A stretch of DNA of 64,000 nucleotides from Bacteroidetes bacterium UBA1941 (lineage in GTDB: Bacteria; Bacteroidota; Bacteroidia; Chitinophagales; LD1): positions 62,001 to 126,000 of the forward strand of contig DDEZ01000012.1 in the NCBI GenBank assembly GCA_002336805.1, given 5' to 3'. The notes beneath the pieces were generated by a model that saw nothing but the letters and a program-made list of their open reading frames with translations, was not told where the DNA came from and searched no databases. Both the position numbers and the translations under genes were made by a program. The stretch's first letter is position 1; each line of letters starts with the position of its first letter. Below are positions 19,546 through 23,885 of the stretch, one piece after another.

Positions 19546-19728
19546 ATGATAACAATTCAACACAAGGCACGGCAGTTAGATCTGCACGTCAGGTTCTCTA
19601 CCCGGTGGCTGGATGCCATAGGGAGATTTATCACAGCAGCACTCGACTTCAGTGACGTGAGGTCGGTCAGGCGCAGCAAGGAGCATATGCTCCGTGATTT
19701 TGGCTACGACCATATACCCATCAATTAA
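19546..19728 (+). CDS. Small basic protein, weakly DUF1127-like
   Basis: The 60-residue product ends SVRRSKEHMLRDFGYDHI, resembling the C-terminal LRDIGLxRxDI pattern of DUF1127 (YjiS-like) proteins, some of which bind RNA. The similarity is short and could be chance. It lies 26 bp after the 87-residue gene and 6 bp before the 77-residue gene on the same strand, so co-expression with Ro60 is likely. Confidence 0.55.
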   Translation: MITIQHKARQLDLHVRFSTRWLDAIGRFITAALDFSDVRSVRRSKEHMLRDFGYDHIPIN

Positions 19729-19734
19729 ACAACA

Positions 19735-19968
19735 ATGTATACGCACACTGCTGTTTTCCCATGGGTACCGGTAGTGTGGCTGCTGATAAAAGTGATCAAT
19801 GCACTCGCCCAGCACGCAGCGTCTGCCTCTGATGAGACGGTGCTGATGGCCACGGCCATGCCACAGGCTGATCCCGGTGGTGAAAAAGAAAAAATGACGC
19901 CGACCTATCTCCCACCTCCGCGCGAGGCCGGAGCAGGTGGCAAAAACAAAAAAGGAGATAGACAATGA
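19735..19968 (+). CDS. Second small membrane protein with PxYxPxPRE motif, coupled to Ro60
   Basis: This 77-residue protein has an N-terminal membrane helix (about residues 6-24) and a polar tail containing MTPTYLPPPREAG and a Lys-rich end (GGKNKKGD). It is a likely paralogue of the 87-residue protein. Its stop overlaps the Ro60 start codon (ATGA), so the two are translationally coupled, which is the best contextual evidence that it works with Ro60. No known family. Confidence 0.6.
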   Translation: MYTHTAVFPWVPVVWLLIKVINALAQHAASASDETVLMATAMPQADPGGEKEKMTPTYLPPPREAGAGGKNKKGDRQ

Positions 19969-21479
19969 AATTCAATCTAAAGGTCTTCAACCGAAACAAG
20001 ACCAAAAACTATGAAAGTGCTGAGGCATATAGCATGGATGCCCGCACCGCCCTATACGCTGCGGTAGTCACTACCTCCCTCGGAGATAAATTCTACGAAG
20101 GTACTGACAAGCGTGTAGCAAAGATCCGCGAGCTGATGACTGCAGTAGATGCAGACTTTGCGGGAAAGCTGGCGGTGTACGCCCGCGAGAAAATGTACCT
20201 GCGCTCCGTGCCTCTGGTACTGGCAGTGGAGATGGCAAAGCTGAAAGGCAGCGCCGCTACCGGCCGGACCGTGGCCCGCGTGGTACAGCGTGCAGATGAG
20301 ATCACTGAGCTGCTGGCCTACTACCAGCTGGCCAATGAGCGCAAAGGCACCAAGAAGCTGAACAAGCTCAGCAAGCAAGTACAGAAAGGTCTCGCAGAGG
20401 CTTTCAACAAGTTTGATGAATACCAGTTCAGCAAGTATAACCGTGACGCGGATGTGAAGCTGAAAGATGCGCTCTTCCTCGTGCACCCAAAGGCAAAAGA
20501 CGAGGCTCAGCAAGCGATCTTCAACAAGATCGCAAAGGATGAGCTCGCTACTGCCTACACCTGGGAGACTGAGCTGAGCGCACTGGGTCAGGAGGCCTAC
20601 GAAACTGCCGATGCGAAAGCCGGCGCGAAAAAAGAAAAGTGGGAGGAGCTGATCCTGAGTGGCAAGATGGGCTACATGGCCATGCTGCGAAACATACTAG
20701 AAGCAAACGTCTCTGACGAGGCGCTGCAGAAAGTATGCAGCTATCTGGCTGATGCCCGAGCAGTGGCTGGTGCAAAGCAGCTGCCATTCCGCTACCTGGC
20801 GGCATGGCGCGAGCTGAAGCAGCTGAAGGATGGCCGCACTGCACGAGTGATGACCGCGCTGGAAAGCGCCGTCCTGCACACTGCGGCCAACATCAAAGGC
20901 TTTGACGAAAAAACAAAGGTCGTCATCGCCTGTGATGTGTCCGGCTCTATGCAGAAGGTGATCTCTGCCAAGAGCAAGGTCATGAACTATGACATCGGTC
21001 TGATGCTGGCGATGCTGCTACAAAACAGGAGCAAGAATGTGGTCACCGGTATGTTTGGCGATTGCTGGAAGGTGATCAACATGCCTCAAGTGTCCGTACT
21101 GGCAAACGTAGATGAATACTACAAGCGCGAAGGCGAAGTAGGATACGCTACCAACGGCTACAAAGTGATCGAAGACCTGATCTCCCGCAGGATGAAGGTG
21201 GATAAGGTCATGATGTTCACCGACTGCCAGATGTGGGATGCCGGCCGTGGTGCTCATATGCAGCGTAGCGTATCTGCAGTCTGGGATGACTACAAGCGTA
21301 TCGCCCCAGATGCAAAGCTCTACCTGTTTGACCTGGCAGGCTATGGCACTACGCCACTGGATATCCGCCGCAAGGATGTATATCTGATCGCCGGCTGGAG
21401 CGATAAGGTCTTTGAAGTACTGGCTGCTATCGAAAACGGTAGCAACGCAGTAGCAGAGATCGAGAAAATAGAACTATGA
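19965..21479 (+). CDS. rsr: TROVE-domain RNA-binding protein, bacterial Ro60 (Rsr)
   Basis: The 504-residue protein has a helical HEAT-repeat ring over about residues 25-300 and a C-terminal von Willebrand A-like domain with MIDAS motif D324-V-S326-G-S328 and the later FTDCQMWD segment. Ro60 proteins bind Y RNAs on the outside of the ring and the ends of misfolded RNAs in the central hole. In bacteria Rsr works with Y RNA, often with nucleases, in stress-time RNA processing. Eight Y RNA-like units follow directly, and rtcB lies 3 kb downstream. Start choice is supported by the ATGA overlap with the previous gene. The length is typical for the family. Confidence 0.95.
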   Translation: MKFNLKVFNRNKTKNYESAEAYSMDARTALYAAVVTTSLGDKFYEGTDKRVAKIRELMTAVDADFAGKLAVYAREKMYLRSVPLVLAVEMAKLKGSAATGRTVARVVQRADEITELLAYYQLANERKGTKKLNKLSKQVQKGLAEAFNKFDEYQFSKYNRDADVKLKDALFLVHPKAKDEAQQAIFNKIAKDELATAYTWETELSALGQEAYETADAKAGAKKEKWEELILSGKMGYMAMLRNILEANVSDEALQKVCSYLADARAVAGAKQLPFRYLAAWRELKQLKDGRTARVMTALESAVLHTAANIKGFDEKTKVVIACDVSGSMQKVISAKSKVMNYDIGLMLAMLLQNRSKNVVTGMFGDCWKVINMPQVSVLANVDEYYKREGEVGYATNGYKVIEDLISRRMKVDKVMMFTDCQMWDAGRGAHMQRSVSAVWDDYKRIAPDAKLYLFDLAGYGTTPLDIRRKDVYLIAGWSDKVFEVLAAIENGSNAVAEIEKIEL

Positions 21480-21485
21480 AAACAT

Positions 21486-21512
21486 GCCCTCCCGCTATAG
21501 CGGCGGGAGGGC
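21486..21512 (+). terminator. GC-rich hairpin after rsr, possible weak terminator
   Basis: GCCCTCCCGC (21486-21495) pairs perfectly with GCGGGAGGGC (21503-21512). Only TTTCC follows, which then forms a small TTTCC-GAAA-GGAA hairpin, so termination may be partial and some transcripts may run into the Y RNA array. Confidence 0.55.
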
Positions 21513-21533
21513 TTTCCGAAAGGAAGAAAAAAG

Positions 21534-21543
21534 TTCTTTGACA
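21534..21543 (+). promoter_or_regulatory. boxA-like / TTGACA element before the Y RNA array
   Basis: TTCTTTGACA resembles the boxA antitermination element of rRNA leaders and also contains TTGACA, a possible -35-like hexamer. It lies directly before the 17-bp inverted repeat and unit 1. A boxA role would suit a long structured RNA transcript, but this is inference from sequence likeness. Confidence 0.4.
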
Positions 21544-21545
21544 TA

Positions 21546-21562
21546 TTGTATAGAAACTAAAG
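21546..21562 (+). repeat. Left arm of a 17-bp inverted repeat enclosing Y RNA units 1-7
   Basis: TTGTATAGAAACTAAAG is the exact reverse complement of 22672-22688. TTGACA occurs on the plus strand just upstream of both arms (21538-21543 and 22664-22669). In a single transcript the arms would form a long-range 17-bp helix around 1.1 kb of RNA genes, like rRNA processing stalks. Confidence 0.85.
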
Positions 21563-21572
21563 ACAACCTATG

Positions 21573-21712
21573 GTAAGGATGCCGTAGAGATGAGATACTT
21601 CGCTCGACAGATGGGGAGGAATTGCGTGATGTTTGCAATATAGCATGAGGCATTCCGGGTTCAACTCCCGGCCAGCGCGTGCCCCGGTGCTCGTCTCGCT
21701 TTTGCTCCTTAC
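21573..21712 (+). ncRNA. Y RNA-like unit 1
   Basis: Outer helix GTAAGGA (21573-21579) / TCCTTAC (21706-21712). Inner helix GAGATGAG (21587-21594) / CTCGTCTC (21690-21697), 8 bp with one G-U. The 5' internal-loop strand is TGCCGTA and ATACTTCG follows the inner helix, as in the other units. The payload has a perfect T-arm (CCGGG, loop TTCAACT, CCCGG at 21655-21671), a possible 3-bp D-stem CTC/GAG and an ATTGC/GCAAT stem, but no convincing acceptor helix. It may be a decayed tRNA mimic. Confidence 0.8.
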
Positions 21713-21719
21713 TTTAATC

Positions 21720-21797
21720 AAAGGATGTCGTAGACAGGAAATACTTCGTGGATCATTCAGTTCGAATCTGAAAAATCCTGTCACTTGTCACTCCTTT
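21720..21797 (+). ncRNA. Y RNA-like unit 2, T-arm only
   Basis: Outer helix AAAGGA (21720-21725) / TCCTTT (21792-21797). Inner helix GACAGGA (21733-21739) / TCCTGTC (21776-21782), 7 perfect pairs. Conserved TGTCGTA and ATACTTCG are present, and the 3' internal-loop strand contains ACTTG. At 78 nt the only tRNA element is a T-arm (TTCAG, loop TTCGAAT, CTGAA). It starts 7 bases after unit 1 ends. Confidence 0.85.
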
Positions 21798-21809
21798 TTC
21801 CAAAACAAA

Positions 21810-21945
21810 CGGAAAGATGTCGTAGATAAGGGTTACTTCGGTAGAGCAATACACTTATAATGTATGGGTTGCCGGTTCAAATCCGGCACTTTCAGCAATG
21901 GAAGTTAGCACAATAAACAGTCCCTTTCGCTTTTCACTCTTTCTG
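21810..21945 (+). ncRNA. Y RNA-like unit 3 with permuted tRNA-Ile(UAU)-like domain
   Basis: Outer helix CGGAAAGA (21810-21817) / TCTTTCTG (21938-21945). Inner helix GATAAGGG (21825-21832) / TCCCTTTC (21921-21928), imperfect. After TTACTTCG comes a tRNA 3' part starting in the D-loop: GGTA, D-stem GAGC, anticodon stem ATACA/TGTAT with loop CTTATAA (anticodon TAT, 21856-21858), T-arm GCCGG/CCGGC and acceptor strand ACTTTCA. A GCAA tetraloop (21895-21898) then closes onto the 5' acceptor strand TGGAAGT and the D-stem start TAGCAC. The tRNA is thus circularly permuted with its acceptor end capped, so it cannot be aminoacylated as it stands. Confidence 0.9.
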
Positions 21946-21963
21946 TCTTTTTATTCCAGACAT

Positions 21964-22106
21964 ACAGTGAGGTGTCGTAGATCAGAGTTACTTCGGGTTA
22001 GAACGCTGCATTAGTGATGCAGAGGTCGTCGGTTCGATTCCGTCACCCTTCGCAAGGAGGTGTTAGTTCAGTTTATCAGTCTCTGATCGTCTTTCACCCT
22101 TACTGT
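21964..22106 (+). ncRNA. Y RNA-like unit 4 with permuted tRNA-Thr(AGU)-like domain
   Basis: Outer helix ACAGTGAGG (21964-21972) / CCTTACTGT (22098-22106), 9 bp with one G-U. Inner helix GATCAGAG (21980-21987) / CTCTGATC (22081-22088), 8 perfect pairs. The payload starts in the D-loop (GGGTTA, D-stem GAAC), then anticodon stem CTGCA/TGCAG with loop TTAGTGA (anticodon AGT, 22013-22015), a T-arm with one mismatch and acceptor strand ACCCTTC. A GCAA(G) cap leads to the 5' acceptor strand GAGGTGT and D-stem GTTC, which pairs with GAAC across the whole unit. Adenosine at position 34 would be unusual in a real bacterial tRNA-Thr. Confidence 0.9.
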
Positions 22107-22122
22107 CTTTTCATTCAAAACA

Positions 22123-22238
22123 TACAGGTGCCGTAGAAGAGAGTTACTTCGGTTCAATTGGTTCGACTCCAATATCCTCCACCATTACCATTACAAAACA
22201 CTTGGGGGATATAGTCTCTTTTCGTCCATTGCCCTGTA
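22123..22238 (+). ncRNA. Y RNA-like unit 5 with acceptor/T-arm minihelix and encoded CCA
   Basis: Outer helix TACAGG (22123-22128) / CCTGTA (22233-22238). Inner helix GAAGAGAG (22136-22143) / CTCTTTTC (22216-22223), 8 bp with one G-U. The payload lacks D and anticodon arms but keeps a perfect T-arm (ATTGG, loop TTCGACT, CCAAT) and a 7-bp acceptor helix in permuted order: ATCCTCC (22174-22180) pairs with GGGGGAT (22204-22210). The discriminator A and CCA (22181-22184) follow the 3' strand exactly where a mature tRNA has them, then a 19-nt linker. Confidence 0.88.
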
Positions 22239-22243
22239 CACTT

Positions 22244-22316
22244 GTCACGTTCGTCTAATGGCTCAGGACACTGGTCTTTCATGCCGGGAATGAGAGTTCA
22301 ATTCTCTCACGTGATG
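22244..22316 (+). tRNA. tRNA-Glu(UUC)
   Basis: Complete cloverleaf: acceptor GTCACGT / ACGTGAT, D-stem GTCT/GGAC, anticodon stem CTGGT/GCCGG with loop CTTTCAT (anticodon TTC at 22278-22280) and T-stem GAGAG/CTCTC. The third anticodon pair and the last acceptor pair are weak. No CCA is encoded. It starts 5 bases after unit 5 and its last base touches unit 6. Confidence 0.9.
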
Positions 22317-22446
22317 CAGTAGGTGCCGTAGGTAAGGATTTCTTCGGGATAAATCGTACGCGGGTTCGAATCCCGCCCTTGGTGAAAGCCAAGGTGGCTG
22401 AGAGGCTAAGCAATTTACATTAGTGCCTTATCATTCCTTGCCCTGC
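22316..22446 (+). ncRNA. Y RNA-like unit 6 with permuted tRNA domain open at the anticodon loop
   Basis: Outer helix GCAG-TA-GG (22316-22323, TA bulged) / CCCTGC (22441-22446). Inner helix GGTAAGG (22331-22337) / CCTTATC (22426-22432), 7 bp with one G-U. Here the inner helix replaces the anticodon loop: anticodon-stem strands TAAAT (22350-22354) and ATTTA (22413-22417) pair perfectly across the unit. T-arm GCGGG/CCCGC and acceptor CCTTGGT (22377-22383) / GCCAAGG (22388-22394) are capped by a GAAA tetraloop, followed by D-arm GCT/AGC. This is the layout described for YrlA tRNA mimicry. The TTCTTCG box departs slightly from TTACTTCG. Confidence 0.9.
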
Positions 22447-22452
22447 TTTTAT

Positions 22453-22525
22453 ACGAAAGTATTTCAGCTGGTAGAATTCATGCTTTGGGAGCATGAGGCC
22501 GCAGGTTCGAGTCCTGCCTTTCGTA
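22453..22525 (+). tRNA. tRNA-Pro(UGG)
   Basis: Complete cloverleaf: acceptor ACGAAAG / CTTTCGT, weak D-stem ATTT/GAAT, anticodon stem CATGC/GCATG with loop TTTGGGA (anticodon TGG at 22486-22488), T-stem GCAGG/CCTGC, discriminator A. It begins 7 bases after unit 6 and ends 3 bases before unit 7. An A1-T72 first pair is unusual for a bacterial tRNA. Confidence 0.92.
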
Positions 22526-22527
22526 CA

Positions 22528-22659
22528 TATCGGTGCCGTAGATGAGGGTTACTTCGACTCAATACTCGGCAGGTCGCGGGTTCGAGTCCCGCCCCTGGTA
22601 CTATGCCAGGGTAGCTCAGATGGTTAGAGCAGCATACTCTTATCGCACATTGCCCGATA
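22528..22659 (+). ncRNA. Y RNA-like unit 7 with permuted tRNA domain
   Basis: Outer helix TATCGG (22528-22533) / CCGATA (22654-22659). Inner helix GATGAGGG (22541-22548) / CTCTTATC (22637-22644), 8 pairs with two G-U. T-arm GCGGG/CCCGC, acceptor strand CCCTGGTA (22593-22600), a CTA triloop and the 5' strand TGCCAGGG (22604-22611) form an 8-bp capped acceptor. A standard D-arm follows (GCTC/GAGC around AGATGGTTA). No anticodon stem pairs, so the Y stem probably stacks directly on the D-arm. Confidence 0.9.
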
Positions 22660-22671
22660 CATTTTGACAGG

Positions 22672-22688
22672 CTTTAGTTTCTATACAA
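22672..22688 (+). repeat. Right arm of the 17-bp inverted repeat
   Basis: CTTTAGTTTCTATACAA is the exact reverse complement of 21546-21562. It falls in the 37-nt gap between units 7 and 8, so unit 8 lies outside the enclosed segment. Confidence 0.85.
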
Positions 22689-22696
22689 AGGATAAG

Positions 22697-22774
22697 CATC
22701 GGTGCCGTCGCTGAGTGTTACTTCATCTGAAAAATGAAAACCAACAACACACACTCAACACTTGTAGCCCGATG
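22697..22774 (+). ncRNA. Y RNA-like unit 8, no tRNA domain
   Basis: Outer helix CATCGG (22697-22702) / CCGATG (22769-22774). Inner helix GCTGAGTG (22710-22717) / CACTCAAC (22752-22759) with one mismatch, extendable by one T-A pair. The box reads TTACTTCA and the 3' internal-loop strand contains ACTTGTAG. The loop is an unstructured A-rich stretch with no tRNA element, giving a short, classical Y RNA shape. It lies outside the inverted repeat. Confidence 0.78.
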
Positions 22775-22864
22775 TCATTTTGATAACGAAAGAAAAACGA
22801 CAATGAAGACAAACAAAAACAAAGCCCCTCAGTGGCGACAGCGCAGCATAGACAGACACTATAC

Positions 22865-22937
22865 TGCCGGATCGCCTAACTGGTAGGGCACCAGATTTTG
22901 ACTCTGGTATGTGCAGGTTCGAATCTTGCTCCGGCAA
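22865..22937 (+). tRNA. tRNA-Gln(UUG)
   Basis: Acceptor TGCCGGA / TCCGGCA, D-stem GCCT/GGGC, anticodon stem CCAGA/TCTGG with loop TTTTGAC (anticodon TTG), T-stem GCAGG/CTTGC, discriminator A. The 90 bases between unit 8 and this gene show no clear feature. Confidence 0.92.
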
Positions 22938-22952
22938 CTAAAAAAGTAATTC

Positions 22953-23005
22953 ATCCGGCGGATGGAGGTGGTTCCGTTAGTCATCTATACAAACCACCGC
23001 CGGAT
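22953..23005 (+). other. Long hairpin between tRNA-Gln and tRNA-Leu
   Basis: ATCCGGC (22953-22959) pairs with GCCGGAT (22999-23005), and GGTGGTT (22967-22973) with AACCACC (22992-22998), leaving a 7-nt bulge on the 5' side. It lacks the Y RNA boxes and is not a tRNA. It may be a processing or stability element. Confidence 0.5.
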
Positions 23006-23009
23006 ACAT

Positions 23010-23082
23010 GGACTCGTAGCCCAACGGGAGAGGCAGCAGGCTTAGAACCTGAACAGTGAGTGTTCGAATCACTCCGGGTCTA
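23010..23082 (+). tRNA. tRNA with UAG anticodon (Leu by code) but short variable loop
   Basis: Acceptor GGACTCG / CGGGTCT, D-stem GCCC/GGCA (weak), anticodon stem CAGG/CCTG with loop CTTAGAA (anticodon TAG), variable loop of about 6 nt, T-stem GAGTG/CACTC, discriminator A. UAG reads the Leu codon CUA, but bacterial tRNA-Leu normally has a long variable arm. Identity is therefore uncertain. Confidence 0.75.
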
Positions 23083-23097
23083 CATACTGTATTTAAG

Positions 23098-23115
23098 TCT
23101 CCCCTTTAGGGGAGA
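23098..23115. repeat. Short palindromic intergenic element
   Basis: TCTCCCC (23098-23104) pairs with GGGGAGA (23109-23115) around TTTA, followed by a further GAGGGG. It looks like a dispersed palindromic element rather than a gene. Confidence 0.45.
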
Positions 23116-23130
23116 TTTAGAGGGGTACAT

Positions 23131-23205
23131 TGATCTGTAGCTCAGCATGGAGGCAGCACCGCTCTTTTAAAGCGGGGGTCGTGGGTTCGAGCCCCACCGG
23201 GTCAA
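23131..23205 (+). tRNA. tRNA-Lys(UUU)
   Basis: Acceptor TGATCTG / CGGGTCA with two G-U pairs, anticodon stem CCGCT/AGCGG with loop CTTTTAA (anticodon TTT), T-stem GTGGG/CCCAC, discriminator A. The D-arm is imperfect. Confidence 0.88.
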
Positions 23206-23212
23206 CTGATAT

Positions 23213-23285
23213 TGATGCATAGTTCAACGGGAAGAACGCCGCTCTACGAAAGCGGGGGTTGCAGGTTCGAAGCCTGCTGCATCAG
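23213..23285 (+). tRNA. tRNA-Arg(ACG)
   Basis: Acceptor TGATGCA / TGCATCA, D-stem GTTC/GAAC, anticodon stem CCGCT/AGCGG with loop CTACGAA (anticodon ACG), T-stem GCAGG/CCTGC, discriminator G. The anticodon stem is identical to that of the neighbouring tRNA-Lys, hinting at shared ancestry. Confidence 0.92.
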
Positions 23286-23289
23286 CGAT

Positions 23290-23362
23290 GGTACCATAGC
23301 ACAACGGCCAGTGTGCCTCACTGTCTATGAGGAAGGTGTGGGTTCGACTCCCATTGGTACCG
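23290..23362 (+). tRNA. tRNA-Asp(GUC)
   Basis: Acceptor GGTACCA / TGGTACC, D-stem GCAC/GTGC, anticodon stem CCTCA/TGAGG with loop CTGTCTA (anticodon GTC), T-stem GTGGG/CCCAT, discriminator G, as is usual for tRNA-Asp. Confidence 0.92.
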
Positions 23363-23368
23363 CGATCT

Positions 23369-23440
23369 GGGAACATAACTCAGTGGCAGAGTAGCGGCCT
23401 GTTAAGCCGCGTGCCGGATGTTCGATCCATCCTGTTCCCG
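23369..23440 (+). tRNA. tRNA-Asn(GUU)
   Basis: Acceptor GGGAACA / TGTTCCC, D-stem ACTC/GAGT, anticodon stem GCGGC/GCCGC with loop CTGTTAA (anticodon GTT), T-stem GGATG/CATCC, discriminator G. Confidence 0.93.
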
Positions 23441-23456
23441 CAGAGAAAACGTAAGT

Positions 23457-23528
23457 GCCTCCTAAGCATCTGTGGTTATGCATCCCGTTTGTAACGGGAA
23501 GAATCAGTTTCAAACACTGAAGGAGGCT
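23457..23528 (+). tRNA. tRNA-Thr(UGU)
   Basis: Acceptor GCCTCCT / AGGAGGC, D-stem GCAT/ATGC, anticodon stem TCCCG/CGGGA with loop TTTGTAA (anticodon TGT), T-stem TCAGT/ACTGA, discriminator T. Confidence 0.92.
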
Positions 23529-23531
23529 CAT

Positions 23532-23604
23532 GGACAGGTAGCTCCAATGGTAGAGCGGAGGCTTGAAGGACCTCGCGATGCAGGTTCGAATCCTGCTCTG
23601 TCCA
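23532..23604 (+). tRNA. tRNA-Phe(GAA), with one anticodon-stem mismatch
   Basis: Acceptor GGACAGG / TCTGTCC, D-stem GCTC/GAGC, anticodon stem GAGGC/ACCTC with a C-A mismatch next to loop TTGAAGG (anticodon GAA), T-stem GCAGG/CCTGC, discriminator A. Other registers would give a 9-nt loop, so the Phe call is favoured but not certain. Confidence 0.78.
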
Positions 23605-23670
23605 CATGAGGATGATCAGTGATCAGGAAACCGGTTAACCGTTTACCTGATTTCCGGATTACTCAAAAAT

Positions 23671-23742
23671 GGTGAAGCTGGTGTATAGGAAACACGGCGG
23701 TTTGTGAGACCGCAGCAGAGGGTTCGATTCCCTTCTTCACCC
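23671..23742 (+). tRNA. tRNA-His(GUG)
   Basis: Acceptor GGTGAAG / CTTCACC, anticodon stem GCGGT/ACCGC with loop TTGTGAG (anticodon GTG), T-stem GAGGG/CCCTT, position 73 C. The base before position 1 is T rather than the G(-1) that normally pairs with C73 in bacterial tRNA-His. Confidence 0.88.
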
Positions 23743-23755
23743 GATAGTAAATAAT

Positions 23756-23841
23756 GGGAGTGCGCCGGAGCTGGAGTGCCGGGGCGGTCTGTAAAACCGC
23801 TGCCCTCACGGGCATAGCAAGTTCGAATCTTGCCACTCTCA
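23756..23841 (+). tRNA. tRNA-Tyr(GUA)
   Basis: Acceptor GGGAGTG / CACTCTC, anticodon loop CTGTAAA (anticodon GTA) on stem GCGGT/ACCGC, a long variable arm with TGCCC/GGGCA, T-stem GCAAG/CTTGC, discriminator A. The long arm is as expected for bacterial tRNA-Tyr. It is last in the tRNA run. Confidence 0.93.
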
Positions 23842-23885
23842 CAGGATAGAATTGATTAGTAAATTGAGTTAATCAAAAGAGAAAA

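Noticed and set aside
21573..22774. Reading the units as intron-containing or functional permuted tRNA genes spliced with RtcB
   Set aside because: At first the tRNA halves looked split by introns with a conserved end. However, every unit has its own closed outer and inner helix, some units hold no or only part of a tRNA, and no bulge-helix-bulge or splicing endonuclease gene is present. A Y RNA with a tRNA-mimic module explains all units better.
21573..22774. CRISPR-like or simple tandem repeat array
   Set aside because: The conserved boxes are short and embedded in unique helices, spacing is irregular (78-143 nt), and there are no cas genes.
21573..22774. Group I or group II introns in tRNAs
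   Set aside because: The segments between tRNA parts are far too short and lack group I or II core elements.
22734..22888. 50-codon ORF starting inside Y unit 8 and ending inside tRNA-Gln
   Set aside because: It overlaps two structured RNAs and has no supporting features.
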